DNA of 64,000 nt from Niveispirillum fermenti (GTDB lineage: Bacteria > Pseudomonadota > Alphaproteobacteria > Azospirillales > Azospirillaceae). The first letter of the stretch is position 1; each line of letters begins with the position of its first letter. Location of the stretch: positions 62,001 to 126,000 of the forward strand of contig NZ_JBLTXA010000008.1 in NCBI RefSeq assembly GCF_048066175.1, read 5' to 3'. Shown in pieces: positions 33,052 through 41,704 of the stretch. Below the pieces are notes generated by a model that worked only from the letters and a program-made list of their open reading frames with translations, did not search any database and was not told the DNA's origin. The translations under genes were made by a program, and so were the position numbers.

Positions 33052-34308
33052 TCAGGACAGCCAGCCGTTCAGGACATAGAGCGCGCCGCCGATGGCGGCC
33101 CCCAGCAGGGTGCCATTGATGCGGATAAATTGCAGGTCGCGCCCCACGCGCAGTTCCAGGCGCTGCGTGAAGGACTGCACATCCTGCTTCTTCAGCGTGT
33201 CGGCCACGAAATTGCGGATGGCCTGGCGCCAGCGGGGCAGGGCGGCCGTGAAAGCCCCCTCCACGGTTTCGTTCAGGCGGTCGCGCACGGCCGGTTGCTT
33301 CAGCGCGTCGGCCAGCGACGCGGCCACACCGTGCAGGGCGGAGCGGATATGTCCCTCCGGCCTGTCCAGATCGTCCAGGGCCGCCTGCCGCAATCCGGCC
33401 AGCAGATCGCGGATCAGCGGCCCCGCCGCATCGGGCCCTGTGAACTGGCGCAACGCCTCCAGCAGCCGCTGCGCCAGCTCGCTGCCCTCCTCCACCTCGT
33501 CCGGCAGGGCGGCCAGCCAGCGGCGCAGGTCCTGGCCGGCCGGGGCATGCGGGGAGCGCAGGTCCCAGAGATGGCCCAGCAGCGCCTCGTTGATGGTTTC
33601 CGCCAGGGACCGGTCGACCGATGACGGCATCCACCAGCGCGATTTGCCGGCCACGGCCTGGGCCACCCAGCCGCGCTGCGTATGCACCAGATGGATCAGC
33701 CGGTCGGCCAGTTCCCGCAGCAGCGGTTCCAGCGCGTCGGACGTGACGAAGGTCCGCAGCGCCCCCGCCAGGGCCGGGCGCAGATCGGCCTGTGACAGGC
33801 CGGCCGACAGGGCCCGGCTCAACGCATGGGCCAGCGGTGCCTCCCCTTCCTGACGCAGAAGGCCGGGCAGCATCCCGGCCAGCAGATCGACCAGCTTGCC
33901 GCGGCCGTCCTGGCCATCCAGCAGCCGGGCCAGCCGGTCAGCCGGGTCCATGCGCCGCACCTGCTCCACCAGCATGGCCGGTTCCAGGAATTCCCGGTCG
34001 ATATAGGTGGCGATGCCGTCGGCGATACGGTCGCGGTTGCGCGGCACCAGGGCCGTATGGGGGATGGGCAGTCCCAGCGGGCGGCGGAACAGGGCTGTCA
34101 CGGCGAACCAGTCGGCCAGTCCGCCGATCATGCCGGCTTCCGCCACGGCGCGCAGGGCCGGGGCGGCCCCGGGCGGCATGAAGGGCGCATGGCTGGCCGC
34201 CCAGCCGCCGGCCGCCAGCGCCAGGCACGCGCCCGCCAGCCAGCGATGGCGGCGCAGGTCGCGGGCCAGGGCCTCGTCATCGGCGGGGGAGGGCAGGTGG
34301 TCGGTCAT
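33052..34308 (-). CDS. DUF445 membrane-anchored protein
   Basis: The 418-residue protein fits the DUF445 family: two N-terminal hydrophobic segments around GGWAASH and the family's AEAGMIGGLADWFAVTALFRRPLGLPIPHTALVP, of which GGLADWFAV (62-70) is the core. Then a long helical region rich in Leu and Arg, and a C-terminal hydrophobic anchor (GTLLGAAIGGALYV). Family members sit in the inner membrane; the function is unknown. It has no operon partner here. Confidence 0.88.
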   Translation of the reverse strand: MTDHLPSPADDEALARDLRRHRWLAGACLALAAGGWAASHAPFMPPGAAPALRAVAEAGMIGGLADWFAVTALFRRPLGLPIPHTALVPRNRDRIADGIATYIDREFLEPAMLVEQVRRMDPADRLARLLDGQDGRGKLVDLLAGMLPGLLRQEGEAPLAHALSRALSAGLSQADLRPALAGALRTFVTSDALEPLLRELADRLIHLVHTQRGWVAQAVAGKSRWWMPSSVDRSLAETINEALLGHLWDLRSPHAPAGQDLRRWLAALPDEVEEGSELAQRLLEALRQFTGPDAAGPLIRDLLAGLRQAALDDLDRPEGHIRSALHGVAASLADALKQPAVRDRLNETVEGAFTAALPRWRQAIRNFVADTLKKQDVQSFTQRLELRVGRDLQFIRINGTLLGAAIGGALYVLNGWLS

Positions 34309-34374
34309 CCGTTGGTTTGCATGCTGTTGCGTTCCTGCACATCCTACCCCGCCCGCCGGCCCCGGAAAGCGGAT

Positions 34375-35295
34375 TTACCGGCCGGTTACAGGCGGGACAC
34401 CATTTGTCTCCGCCATCTGTGCCGCCAGCCCCTCGCGATAGGTGGGGTAGAGCAGCTGGTATGAAAGCCAGGTTTTCAGGCGATCATTACGGACCCGGCG
34501 ATTATCGGCATAGAAGCTGGCGGCCATGGCCGACATCGTTCCGGTATCGAAAGGCTCAAGGGGTGGTGGCTCCAGGCCCAGCAGGCGGGCGGCATGGGCC
34601 ACCACATCCGCCGCCGGCGCCGGCAGGTCGTCGGCGACATTATAGGCCGTGCCGGGCCGTGGTCGGCCCATGGAAGCCATCAGCGCGCCGCCGATATCAT
34701 CGACATGGATGCGGCAGAAGACCTGCCCCGGCTTGTCGATGCGCCGCGCCGTGCCGGCCCGCACATTGTCGATGGCGCTGCGCCCCGGACCATAGATGCC
34801 GGGCAGGCGGAACAGGTGGACGGGCACGCCGTGGTCCTGCCACAAGGACAGCCACTGTCCTTCGGCCGCCACGCGCCGCCGCCCGCGCGGGCCGGTGGCG
34901 GCCAGGGGCGTCTCCTCATCCACCCAGCCGCCGTCGCTGTTGCCATAGACACCGGTCGTCGACAGGTAGCCGGCCCAGCGCAGGCCGGCCGCCTGTGCCG
35001 CGATGTCGGCACCGTGCGCATCGACCACGGGATCGCCATGTTCATCGGGTGGAACGGTGGACAGCAGGTGGGTGGCGCCGGCCAGGACCTTTCGGGCACC
35101 GGCCAGCGGCCGGCCCCGGTCGAACGGGTGGGCATCGATCCCCGCGGCGACCAGCGCGGCGGCCTTGTCGGCACCGCGCACCGTGCCGGCCACGGACCAG
35201 CCCGCGTCGCGCAGACGGCCGGCCAGCCGCAGCGCCGTGTAACCCAGGCCGAAGATGAAAAGCCGCCCTGGCGGCGGGATCAGGGGATCGGTCAT
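34375..35295 (-). CDS. NAD-dependent epimerase/dehydratase-like SDR protein
   Basis: The 306-residue protein has a Rossmann start RLFIFGLGYTALRLAGRL (about 11-28, GxGYxxxxLA) and YeeZ-like sequence landmarks STVPPDEHGD, LSTTGVYGNSDGGWVDE and LRLPGIYGPGRSA. The Ser-x-Thr...Tyr-x-x-x-Lys triad is altered: the usual YxxxK is not obvious after GVYG. It would act on a nucleotide sugar or similar; the substrate is unknown. The start at 35295 removes an antisense extension. It is divergent from the TPR gene 52 bp away, so both promoters are within that gap. Confidence 0.82.
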   Translation of the reverse strand: MTDPLIPPPGRLFIFGLGYTALRLAGRLRDAGWSVAGTVRGADKAAALVAAGIDAHPFDRGRPLAGARKVLAGATHLLSTVPPDEHGDPVVDAHGADIAAQAAGLRWAGYLSTTGVYGNSDGGWVDEETPLAATGPRGRRRVAAEGQWLSLWQDHGVPVHLFRLPGIYGPGRSAIDNVRAGTARRIDKPGQVFCRIHVDDIGGALMASMGRPRPGTAYNVADDLPAPAADVVAHAARLLGLEPPPLEPFDTGTMSAMAASFYADNRRVRNDRLKTWLSYQLLYPTYREGLAAQMAETNGVPPVTGR

Positions 35296-35346
35296 GAAAC
35301 TTTTGACACTTGCCAGCCGGTGGTCGATGGGAGTTTGTAGCGCGTC

Positions 35347-36144
35347 ATGAACCGATTTCTCAATGCTGCGGCGCTGGCCGCCCTGATGGCCCTTCTGCCC
35401 GCCGCTTCGGCGCGGGCGGAGGATGGGCGCGTTTTCTCCAGCCGCACGGCCTGCCTGGCGCGGGCCGAGGCCTTGCCCGACTTCGCGCTGGCAGAGGCGA
35501 AGCTGTGGGAACGCCAGGGCGGGGCCGCCGATGCCCGCCTGTGCCAGGCCCTGGCCCAGCTTCTGCGGGGCGAATGGGAAGCGGCGGCCCCGGCGCTGGA
35601 GGCATCGGCCACCGAACTGGCGCATGAGGCCGCCACCATGCGCGCCAACCTGTGGAGCCGGGCCGCCCTGGCATGGTCCAACGCCCGCAAGCCCGATGCG
35701 GCCGAGGCCGCCTATGGCAAGGCCGTGGCGCTGACGCCGAACGACCCGCAATTGCTGATGGACCGGGCCATCCTGCGGGCCGGTGCCGAACGCTATTGGG
35801 ATGCCGTTGCCGACCTGGACCGTGTCATCGACCTGATGCCGCGCCAGTCGGAGGCCTGGCTGCTGCGTGCCCAGGCCCATCATGTGCTGGCTCTGGACGC
35901 CAAGGCCATGAACGATGTGCAGGAAGCCCTGCGCCTGTCCCCGCAGAACAGTGAGGCGCTGCTGCTGCGCGGCAATCTTTACGCTGCCAAGAGCAATCTT
36001 GCCTTTGCCAAGCGCGATTGGGAAACGGTGCGCCGTGTGGCTGCCGACAGCCCGGCGGCGCAGGTGGCGCTGGAAAACCTGAACGCCCTGGAACGTGCCC
36101 ACACGACGCAGCAGCGCGAATTGAAGCGCCAGCGGCAGGAATGA
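35347..36144 (+). CDS. Secreted TPR protein
   Basis: The 265-residue precursor has a signal peptide (1-24, ending SARAED) and TPR helices from about 35 to 240; the clearest are NARKPDAAEAAYGKAVALTPND and YWDAVADLDRVIDLMPRQSE (quoted in part). The C-terminal 25 residues are charged. TPR proteins mediate protein contacts, here in the periplasm. No partner is apparent. The ATG at 35347 starts the signal peptide directly. Confidence 0.82.
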   Translation: MNRFLNAAALAALMALLPAASARAEDGRVFSSRTACLARAEALPDFALAEAKLWERQGGAADARLCQALAQLLRGEWEAAAPALEASATELAHEAATMRANLWSRAALAWSNARKPDAAEAAYGKAVALTPNDPQLLMDRAILRAGAERYWDAVADLDRVIDLMPRQSEAWLLRAQAHHVLALDAKAMNDVQEALRLSPQNSEALLLRGNLYAAKSNLAFAKRDWETVRRVAADSPAAQVALENLNALERAHTTQQRELKRQRQE

Positions 36145-36165
36145 CTGCCGCCGGCCCGCATCGCG

Positions 36166-36891
36166 TCATTTCGGCAGCAGCGTATCCATCCATGGCCCGT
36201 TGGGCAGCCGGTTGGCCAGGTCGGTGATGTGCTTGTTCCACCAATGGCGCTGTTCGACCAGATGATCGTAATCGAACTGGTCTTCCCGCCATTGCCGGTC
36301 GCTGGTGTGGTAGGTCAGCAGGTCGATGGGATAGCCGACATCGGCAGAGCTGTAGCGCGTGCTGTCGAATGACAGATAGGCCAGCTTCAGCGCCATGGTC
36401 ATGGTGGTCTGGTATTTCAGCGCCCGGTCCAGGATGGGCTTGCCATAGGTCGTGGCGCCGATCGACAGATAGGGGGTGCGCTCGTCCACCTCGATCCAGT
36501 TGCCTTCCGGATAGATCAGGAACATGGTCGGTTCCTCATCCCCGGCCAACTGACCGCCGATGATGGCGTGCAGGTTGAACTTCAGGTTGGACGCTTCCAG
36601 CGCCTCCCTGTCCTCCGTCGCCACGATACGCAGGCAGCGGGAGAAGGCATTGGCCGCATCAAGCATGGTGGGGAAGGGCTTGGACTTCTTCTCCGCCATT
36701 TCCCGGCGCAGATAGGCCAGCGTCTTGTCGCGCACGCTGCGCAGCCCGGAGGTCATGACGAAGAACTGCTCCTTGCCGTTCTTCATCAGGGTCACCTTGC
36801 GGGCGGCGGTCACCTGGGTGCCGGCCGTGATGCGGCCGTCGGCAAGGGCGATCAGCCCGTCCTTGGTCTTGATGCCGAGACAATAGGTCAT
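36166..36891 (-). CDS. Anbu-type proteasome-like peptidase
   Basis: Anbu proteins are bacterial relatives of HslV and the 20S proteasome beta subunit. The 241-residue product begins MTYCLGIKTKDGLIALADGR. After Met removal, Thr2 would be the N-terminal nucleophile. AGGA lies 5 nt before this ATG, so 36891 is preferred to an ATG 15 bases upstream that would block the nucleophile. GGQLAGDEEPTMFLIYPEGNWI and SIGATTYGKPILDRAL fit the family. Anbu operons often include an ATP-grasp gene, an alpha-E protein and a transglutaminase; none is next to it here. Confidence 0.88.
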   Translation of the reverse strand: MTYCLGIKTKDGLIALADGRITAGTQVTAARKVTLMKNGKEQFFVMTSGLRSVRDKTLAYLRREMAEKKSKPFPTMLDAANAFSRCLRIVATEDREALEASNLKFNLHAIIGGQLAGDEEPTMFLIYPEGNWIEVDERTPYLSIGATTYGKPILDRALKYQTTMTMALKLAYLSFDSTRYSSADVGYPIDLLTYHTSDRQWREDQFDYDHLVEQRHWWNKHITDLANRLPNGPWMDTLLPK

Positions 36892-37044
36892 GAGGGTCCT
36901 GGCCATGTGCTGTCGGGCGGATGGGGCGCGCATCCTGTCATGGTCAACCTTCCCGCGAAAGCCCAAAGCGAATCGTCCGCCCCTTGTTTTGCCGCCATCG
37001 CCCATGCATGCGGAGCCCGGCAGCCAATGCGCGCAATAATCGTG

Positions 37045-37113
37045 TTGCACTGCACAAAAGTACGCTTGACTCTACGCATCGCATCGATATACCTTGCCCA
37101 TGCTGCATTGCAG
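37045..37113 (+). promoter_or_regulatory. Phasin promoter with PhaR-type operator
   Basis: TTGACT (37066-37071), a 16-bp spacer and TATACC (37088-37093) form a promoter about 150 bp before the phasin start. CTGC-ATT-GCAG at 37103-37113, on the expected transcription start, fits the CTGC-N3-GCAG site described for PhaR in Paracoccus and Rhodobacter. TTGC-AC-TGCACAAAAGTA (37045-37062), shared with 1295-1312, lies just upstream of the -35. Repression by PhaR when no polyhydroxybutyrate is present is inferred. Confidence 0.6.
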
Positions 37114-37243
37114 CAGACCGGATCGACCGGTGGGCCGGCCGGCACGGATGCCGGATCGGGCCGCCAGGGTCGGGACAGCGGCGACCGGTGCCGGGGCTGC
37201 GCCTGAGCGGACCGGCAACGACAGAGCGCGAAGGAGATAGCTG

Positions 37244-38098
37244 ATGGCAACCCGCACGCCGAAGGGAACCGCGGCCCGCCGGACGACGAAGCCCGTCGCC
37301 GCCAGGCCCGACGCCGTTCCGCCGGCTGAAGAGAAGGTGCCGGCCGCCCCCGCGGCCGTCGAGACGACGAAGGCCGAGGCTCCGGCCCCGGTGGCCCCGG
37401 TGGCCCCGGTGGTGGAGCCCGCCCCTGCGGAAGAACCCGCGACGGATGCCCCCGCCCCTGCGCAGGCTGCGCTGGCGGGCGCTGTGGAAGAGGTGACGGC
37501 CCCCGTTCCGGTGGAAGAGCCCGTGGCCCCCGCAGCGCCGAAGGCACCGGCGGCGAAGGCGAAGCGCACGCCGCGGCCGGCTGCACCCAAGATACCCCAA
37601 ACGGCGGCCAAGCCCGCCGCTGCCCCCGCCGCCCTGGCTCCTGTGGCGGTGACCAAGCCCGTCCCGGCCGCAGCCGTTTCACCGGATGTCGGCCAGGCTA
37701 TCGCCTATACCAAGGAAAAGGTGGAAAAAATGAGCAAGCAGGTTTTCGCTTCGTTCGATGATGTCGTCGGCTTCCAGAAGGACAATGTGGAAGCTTTCGT
37801 TGCTTCGTCCCAGATTCTGACCAAGGGTCTGGAAGCCCTGTCGAAGGAGATCGCAGCCTTCACCCAGGCCCAGTACGAGCAGTCGGTGGCTACGACCAAG
37901 GCCCTGTTCGCCGTGAAGTCGGTGAAGGAACTGGTCGACCTGCAGACCGAATTCGCCAAGACGTCCTTCGATGCCTTCGTGGCCGAGGCGACCAAGGTGT
38001 CGGAAACCGGCTTCAAGGTGGCCAACGAGGCCGCCGAGCCGCTGACGGCCCGCGTCAACGCGACGGTGGAAAAGCTGTCGAAGATCAAGGCCGCCTGA
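37244..38098 (+). CDS. Phasin family protein
   Basis: Phasins coat polyhydroxyalkanoate granules. The 284-residue product has a long Ala/Pro/Lys/Val-rich N-terminal region (about 1-150) and a C-terminal phasin_2 domain (about 165-284): KMSKQVFASFDDVVGFQKDN and KSVKELVDLQTEFAKTSFDA, both helical and amphipathic. The N-terminal extension is much longer than in usual phasins (about 110-150 residues) and resembles histone H1-like KAP-rich tails, so it may bind DNA or crosslink granules. A GAAGGAGA site is 6 nt before the ATG. The promoter carries a PhaR-type operator, and a strong terminator follows. Confidence 0.85.
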   Translation: MATRTPKGTAARRTTKPVAARPDAVPPAEEKVPAAPAAVETTKAEAPAPVAPVAPVVEPAPAEEPATDAPAPAQAALAGAVEEVTAPVPVEEPVAPAAPKAPAAKAKRTPRPAAPKIPQTAAKPAAAPAALAPVAVTKPVPAAAVSPDVGQAIAYTKEKVEKMSKQVFASFDDVVGFQKDNVEAFVASSQILTKGLEALSKEIAAFTQAQYEQSVATTKALFAVKSVKELVDLQTEFAKTSFDAFVAEATKVSETGFKVANEAAEPLTARVNATVEKLSKIKAA

Positions 38099-38171
38099 TC
38101 GGGCGCCTGACCGGCTTTTGATACCAACTTGTGATCAGTGGAACTCACCACAAAATAGGTTGAGTTCGCGA

Positions 38172-38200
38172 ACGGGGCGCTGGCGACAGCGCCCCGTTTT
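38172..38200 (+). terminator. Terminator of the phasin gene
   Basis: An 11-bp perfect stem (38172-38182 with 38187-38197), a GCGA tetraloop and TTTT. Confidence 0.85.
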
Positions 38201-38303
38201 GCGTTCCAGGTCCCGTCACTTCTCGTTCAGGCTGGGGCACCGCCGGCCGGTGGCCGGGCCTGAACGGCCCCCCTCAGCCGGCGCATGCCCATGCCGGGCA
38301 CTC

Positions 38304-38900
38304 TCACTCCCGGGTGAACCGCCAGACGCTGGCAGGCGGGATGTTGGCGATGGTGAAGCCGACCCGCCGCCCGCGCAGCCCCAAGGCCTTGCGCCGGATG
38401 GGGGAGCGGGCGGAATAGGTGTAGGCGTAGAAGGCGCGGCCCGGCGGCATGATGTCGAAGATGGCGTCGACGATGGCCCGCTGCTGTTCGGCCGGGATCA
38501 GGATCATGGGCAGGCAGACCAGGACGGTTCCCACCTTGCCGCGCACCTCTTCGGGCAGCATCCGGCAGATGTCTGCGACATCGCCTTCCAGCACGTTGAC
38601 CTGCGGGAAATGCCGGCGCAGCCATGTGGCCAGTTCCGGGTCGCGTTCCACGCTGTAAAGGCGGGAGGGGGGAACGCCCGCATCCAGGATGGCGCGGGTG
38701 ACAGCACCCGTGCCGCCGCCGAACTCCACCACCACCTCGTCCGGATCGCGGCGGATCTGCCGTGCCATCAGCCGCGACAGCGACGGGGCCGACGGGGTGA
38801 TGGACGCCATGCTGAGAGGGTTGGCCAGCCAGCGCTTGAAGAACAGCCAGGCGGCGCTGCTCTCCTGATGGGTGCGAAGGGTGGCGGCTCTATGGGTCAT
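38304..38900 (-). CDS. pmtA: PmtA-type phospholipid N-methyltransferase
   Basis: A class I SAM-dependent methyltransferase of 198 residues with VVEFGGGTGAVTRAIL (about 55-70) as the SAM-binding loop, and YSVERDPELATWLRRHFP as the acidic second strand. The sequence resembles PmtA enzymes, which methylate phosphatidylethanolamine toward phosphatidylcholine; the N-terminal helix AAWLFFKRWLANPLSMASIT fits the membrane-binding part of that family. The start at 38900 is a Met in a plausible context. The alternative, an rRNA-adenine-methyltransferase-like enzyme, is less likely given the N-terminus. Confidence 0.72.
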   Translation of the reverse strand: MTHRAATLRTHQESSAAWLFFKRWLANPLSMASITPSAPSLSRLMARQIRRDPDEVVVEFGGGTGAVTRAILDAGVPPSRLYSVERDPELATWLRRHFPQVNVLEGDVADICRMLPEEVRGKVGTVLVCLPMILIPAEQQRAIVDAIFDIMPPGRAFYAYTYSARSPIRRKALGLRGRRVGFTIANIPPASVWRFTRE

Positions 38901-39008
38901 TCTGGGTGCCTGGGAACAGTTGAACCGGACAGAAATAAGGCTGGCGATGCTGCGACGCAACATACCCTCCTGGTCAGGTCGGACCGCTTGGGCGGTCGGC
39001 CTGGGTCT

Positions 39009-40922
39009 TCACACGTTTCCAACTGCCAGTGCCGTTTCCATTTTTTCCGACAGCTCCAGCCATTCCAGCTCTGCCGCTTCCAGATCGTTGCCGACGGCAC
39101 CCAGCTCGATCTGCAATTTGGTCACCTTTTCCGACGGACCTTCGTAGAGCTTGGGTTCCGCCAGCTTTCCTTCAAGCTCCAATTTCCGCCTGGTGAGTTG
39201 TGCCACACGCTTTTCGACGGTTTCAATCTGCCGGCGCAGGGGGGCCAGTTGCTGACGCAGTTCGGCGGCAGCCCGCCGTTCCTCCTTGCGGGCGTCGCGC
39301 CCGGCGCCCCTGTCGGGGCCGCCGCCCGCCACGCCGGCCGCCGCCGCCCGCTCCGCCTTGCTCTTTTCCAGCAGCAGGCGCTTGTAATCCTGAAGATCGC
39401 CTTCGAACGGCGCGGCCGTGCCGTCATTCACCAGCCACAGCCGGTCGGCGGTCAACTCCACCAGATGCGGGTCGTGGCTGATGACGATGACAGCCCCTTC
39501 ATAGTCGTTCAGCGCCTCGACCAGCGCGTCGCGGCTGTCGATATCCAGATGGTTGGTCGGTTCGTCCAGCATCAGGATGTGTGGGGCGTCGCGGGTCATC
39601 ATGGCGAGCAGCAGCTTGGCCTTCTCGCCCCCCGACAGGCTGGCGATCCTGGTATCCGCCTTGGCCTGGTTGAAGCCGAACCGGCCCAGATGCGAGCGGG
39701 CCTGGCCCTCCAGCGTGCCGGGCGGCATTACGGCCTGCATCTGTTGCAGCGCCGTCCAGGTCAGGGTCAACTCGTCCGTCTGATGCTGGGCGAAATACCC
39801 GACGCGCAGCTTGGACGACCGGAACATCTCCCCGGACATGGTGCCCAGGCGGCCGGCCAGCAGCTTGACCAGCGTTGACTTGCCGTTGCCGTTGGCACCC
39901 AGAAGCGCGATGCGGTCATCGGCATCGATGCGCAGGCCCAGCCGCTTCAGCACCACCCTGTCGCCATAGCCCACCGACACATTGTCCAGCCGGATCAGCG
40001 GCGGGGCCAGCTCGTCGGGGGAGGGGAAGTTGAAGCTGACGGGCGTATCGTCGATCACCTGGATGCGGGGGCCCAGCCGCTCGATGGCCTTCAGCTTGCT
40101 TTGCGCTTGGGTCGCCTTGCTGGCCTTGGCGCGGAACCGGTCCACGAAGGCCTGGAGATGGGCGCGCTGGGCATCCTGCCTGGCGGCCTGGGCCTTGGCA
40201 TGTTCCATCCGCATGGTGCGGACCTGCACGAACTGGTCGTAATTGCCGCCATAGGCGGTCAGCTTCAACTGGTCCAGATGCACGATGCTGGTCGGCACGC
40301 GGTTCAACAGGCCGCGATCATGGCTGACGATCAGCATCGTGTGCGGATAGTTGCGCAGATATTCCTCAAGCCACAATGTGGCTTCCAGGTCCAGATGGTT
40401 GGTCGGCTCGTCCAGCAGCAGCAGGTCGGGCTCGGCGAACAGCACGCCGGCCAGGGCCACGCGCATGCGCCAGCCGCCGGAAAAATCGCTGCAAGGCCGC
40501 CGCTGCGCCTCGGCATCGAACCCCAGGCCCGACAGGATGCGGCCCGCCCGTGCTTCGGCCGAATGGGCCTGGATGTCGGACAGGCGGTGATGGATTTCCG
40601 CGATGCGCAGCGGGTCGGTCGCCGTCTCCGCCTCGGCCAGCAGGGCCGTGCGCTCTGTGTCGGCGGCCAGCACCGCGTCGATCAGCGTGGTCTCGCTGCC
40701 CGGTGCCTCCTGCCGCACCCACCCCATCTTCAGCCCGCTGGGCAGGGTGATGGAACCCGCATCCGGCTGTACCTCCCCGGCGATCAGGCGCAGCAGCGTG
40801 GATTTGCCCGTGCCGTTGCGGCCGACCAGCGCCACACGGTGCCCGGCGGGGATCGTGACGGAAGCCTGGTCCAGCAGCAAGCGGCCGGCGATACGGTAGG
40901 TGAGGTCGGTGATCATCAGCAT
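39009..40922 (-). CDS. ABC-F ATPase, YheS/Uup-like
   Basis: A ribosome-associated ABC-F protein of 637 residues. Domain 1 has GRNGTGKST (35-43), FSGGW and LLLLDEPTNHLD. Domain 2 has GANGNGKST, LSGGEKAKLLLAM and ILMLDEPTNHLD. The C-terminal part (about 530-620) is a coiled coil of the Uup/YheS kind. Walker motifs are complete in both halves, in contrast to the other ABC-F gene here. A second ATG at 40916 is an alternative start. Regulation is not evident. Confidence 0.9.
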   Translation of the reverse strand: MLMITDLTYRIAGRLLLDQASVTIPAGHRVALVGRNGTGKSTLLRLIAGEVQPDAGSITLPSGLKMGWVRQEAPGSETTLIDAVLAADTERTALLAEAETATDPLRIAEIHHRLSDIQAHSAEARAGRILSGLGFDAEAQRRPCSDFSGGWRMRVALAGVLFAEPDLLLLDEPTNHLDLEATLWLEEYLRNYPHTMLIVSHDRGLLNRVPTSIVHLDQLKLTAYGGNYDQFVQVRTMRMEHAKAQAARQDAQRAHLQAFVDRFRAKASKATQAQSKLKAIERLGPRIQVIDDTPVSFNFPSPDELAPPLIRLDNVSVGYGDRVVLKRLGLRIDADDRIALLGANGNGKSTLVKLLAGRLGTMSGEMFRSSKLRVGYFAQHQTDELTLTWTALQQMQAVMPPGTLEGQARSHLGRFGFNQAKADTRIASLSGGEKAKLLLAMMTRDAPHILMLDEPTNHLDIDSRDALVEALNDYEGAVIVISHDPHLVELTADRLWLVNDGTAAPFEGDLQDYKRLLLEKSKAERAAAAGVAGGGPDRGAGRDARKEERRAAAELRQQLAPLRRQIETVEKRVAQLTRRKLELEGKLAEPKLYEGPSEKVTKLQIELGAVGNDLEAAELEWLELSEKMETALAVGNV

Positions 40923-40993
40923 GATGTGCGCCCCTTACCACAAACTGCCGGACCGCAGAAGCGGCACGCATATAAGGGCAGACAGAATGACCG

Positions 40994-41022
40994 TTGTGGG
41001 GGCATCACGGGGCCTGTATAAG
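40994..41022 (+). promoter_or_regulatory. ndk promoter
   Basis: TTGTGG, a 17-bp spacer and TATAAG, about 40 bp before the ndk ribosome site. Confidence 0.5.
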
Positions 41023-41060
41023 GCCGCCCAGTTTCAAGCTTATGCCTTATGGAGATAACC

Positions 41061-41483
41061 ATGGCTGTCGAACGGACGCTGTCGATCGTCAAGCCCGACG
41101 CGACCCGCCGCAACCTGACCGGCAAGATCAACGCCCGCTTCGAGGAAGCCGGCCTGCGCATCGTCGCCCAGAAGCGCGTGTGGCTGTCCAAGCAGCAGGC
41201 CGAGCAGTTCTACGACGTTCACCGCGAGCGTCCGTTCTTCGGCGAGCTGGTTTCCTTCATGATCTCCGGCCCGGTGGTCGTGCAGGTTCTGGAAGGTGAG
41301 AACGCCGTGGCCCGCAACCGCGAGATCATGGGCGCCACCAACCCGGCCAATGCCGCCCCCGGCACGATCCGCAAGGATTTCGCCGAGAGCATCGAGGCCA
41401 ATTCCGTCCATGGCTCCGACAGCCTGGACAATGCCAAGATCGAGATCGCCTATTTCTTCGCCGGGACGGAGATCGTGGGCTGA
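41061..41483 (+). CDS. ndk: Nucleoside diphosphate kinase
   Basis: Moves the gamma-phosphate from ATP to other nucleoside diphosphates. The 140-residue protein has the expected length and motifs: ERTLSIVKPDA (3-13, Lys-binding), REIMGATNPANAAPGTIR and the active-site His in NSVHGSDS (about 117). A GGAG element precedes the ATG at 41061 by 8 nt, which favours this start over one four codons earlier. A strong terminator follows. Confidence 0.97.
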   Translation: MAVERTLSIVKPDATRRNLTGKINARFEEAGLRIVAQKRVWLSKQQAEQFYDVHRERPFFGELVSFMISGPVVVQVLEGENAVARNREIMGATNPANAAPGTIRKDFAESIEANSVHGSDSLDNAKIEIAYFFAGTEIVG

Positions 41484-41523
41484 TCCCAGCCGACGCCGTT
41501 TCCCATCGGGGATCGATCTGAAA

Positions 41524-41554
41524 AGCCGCCGGGGCTGTGCCTCGGCGGCTTTTT
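41524..41554 (+). terminator. ndk terminator
   Basis: AGCCGCCG/CGGCGGCT stem with an 11-nt loop and a TTTTT tail, 40 bp after the stop. Confidence 0.8.
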
Positions 41555-41625
41555 ACTTGGGGCCGCTCTCGTCCGGCGCCATCAGGCTCGTCCGGTTCGA
41601 TGGGGGGGGCTGCCTGATGGTCTTG

Positions 41626-41668
41626 AAAGAAAAAGGGCGCCGGGGACCCATGGTCCCGCGGCGCCCTT
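41626..41668 (-). terminator. Terminator of the DJ-1/PfpI gene
   Basis: On the minus strand, a 10-bp stem (41633-41642 with 41659-41668) enclosing an inner GGACC/GGTCC pairing, followed by TTTTTCTTTC. It lies 36 bp past the gene end. Confidence 0.8.
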
Positions 41669-41704
41669 GACCAACCAGCTTTGCCGGCCAGCTCTGACGG
41701 TGGA

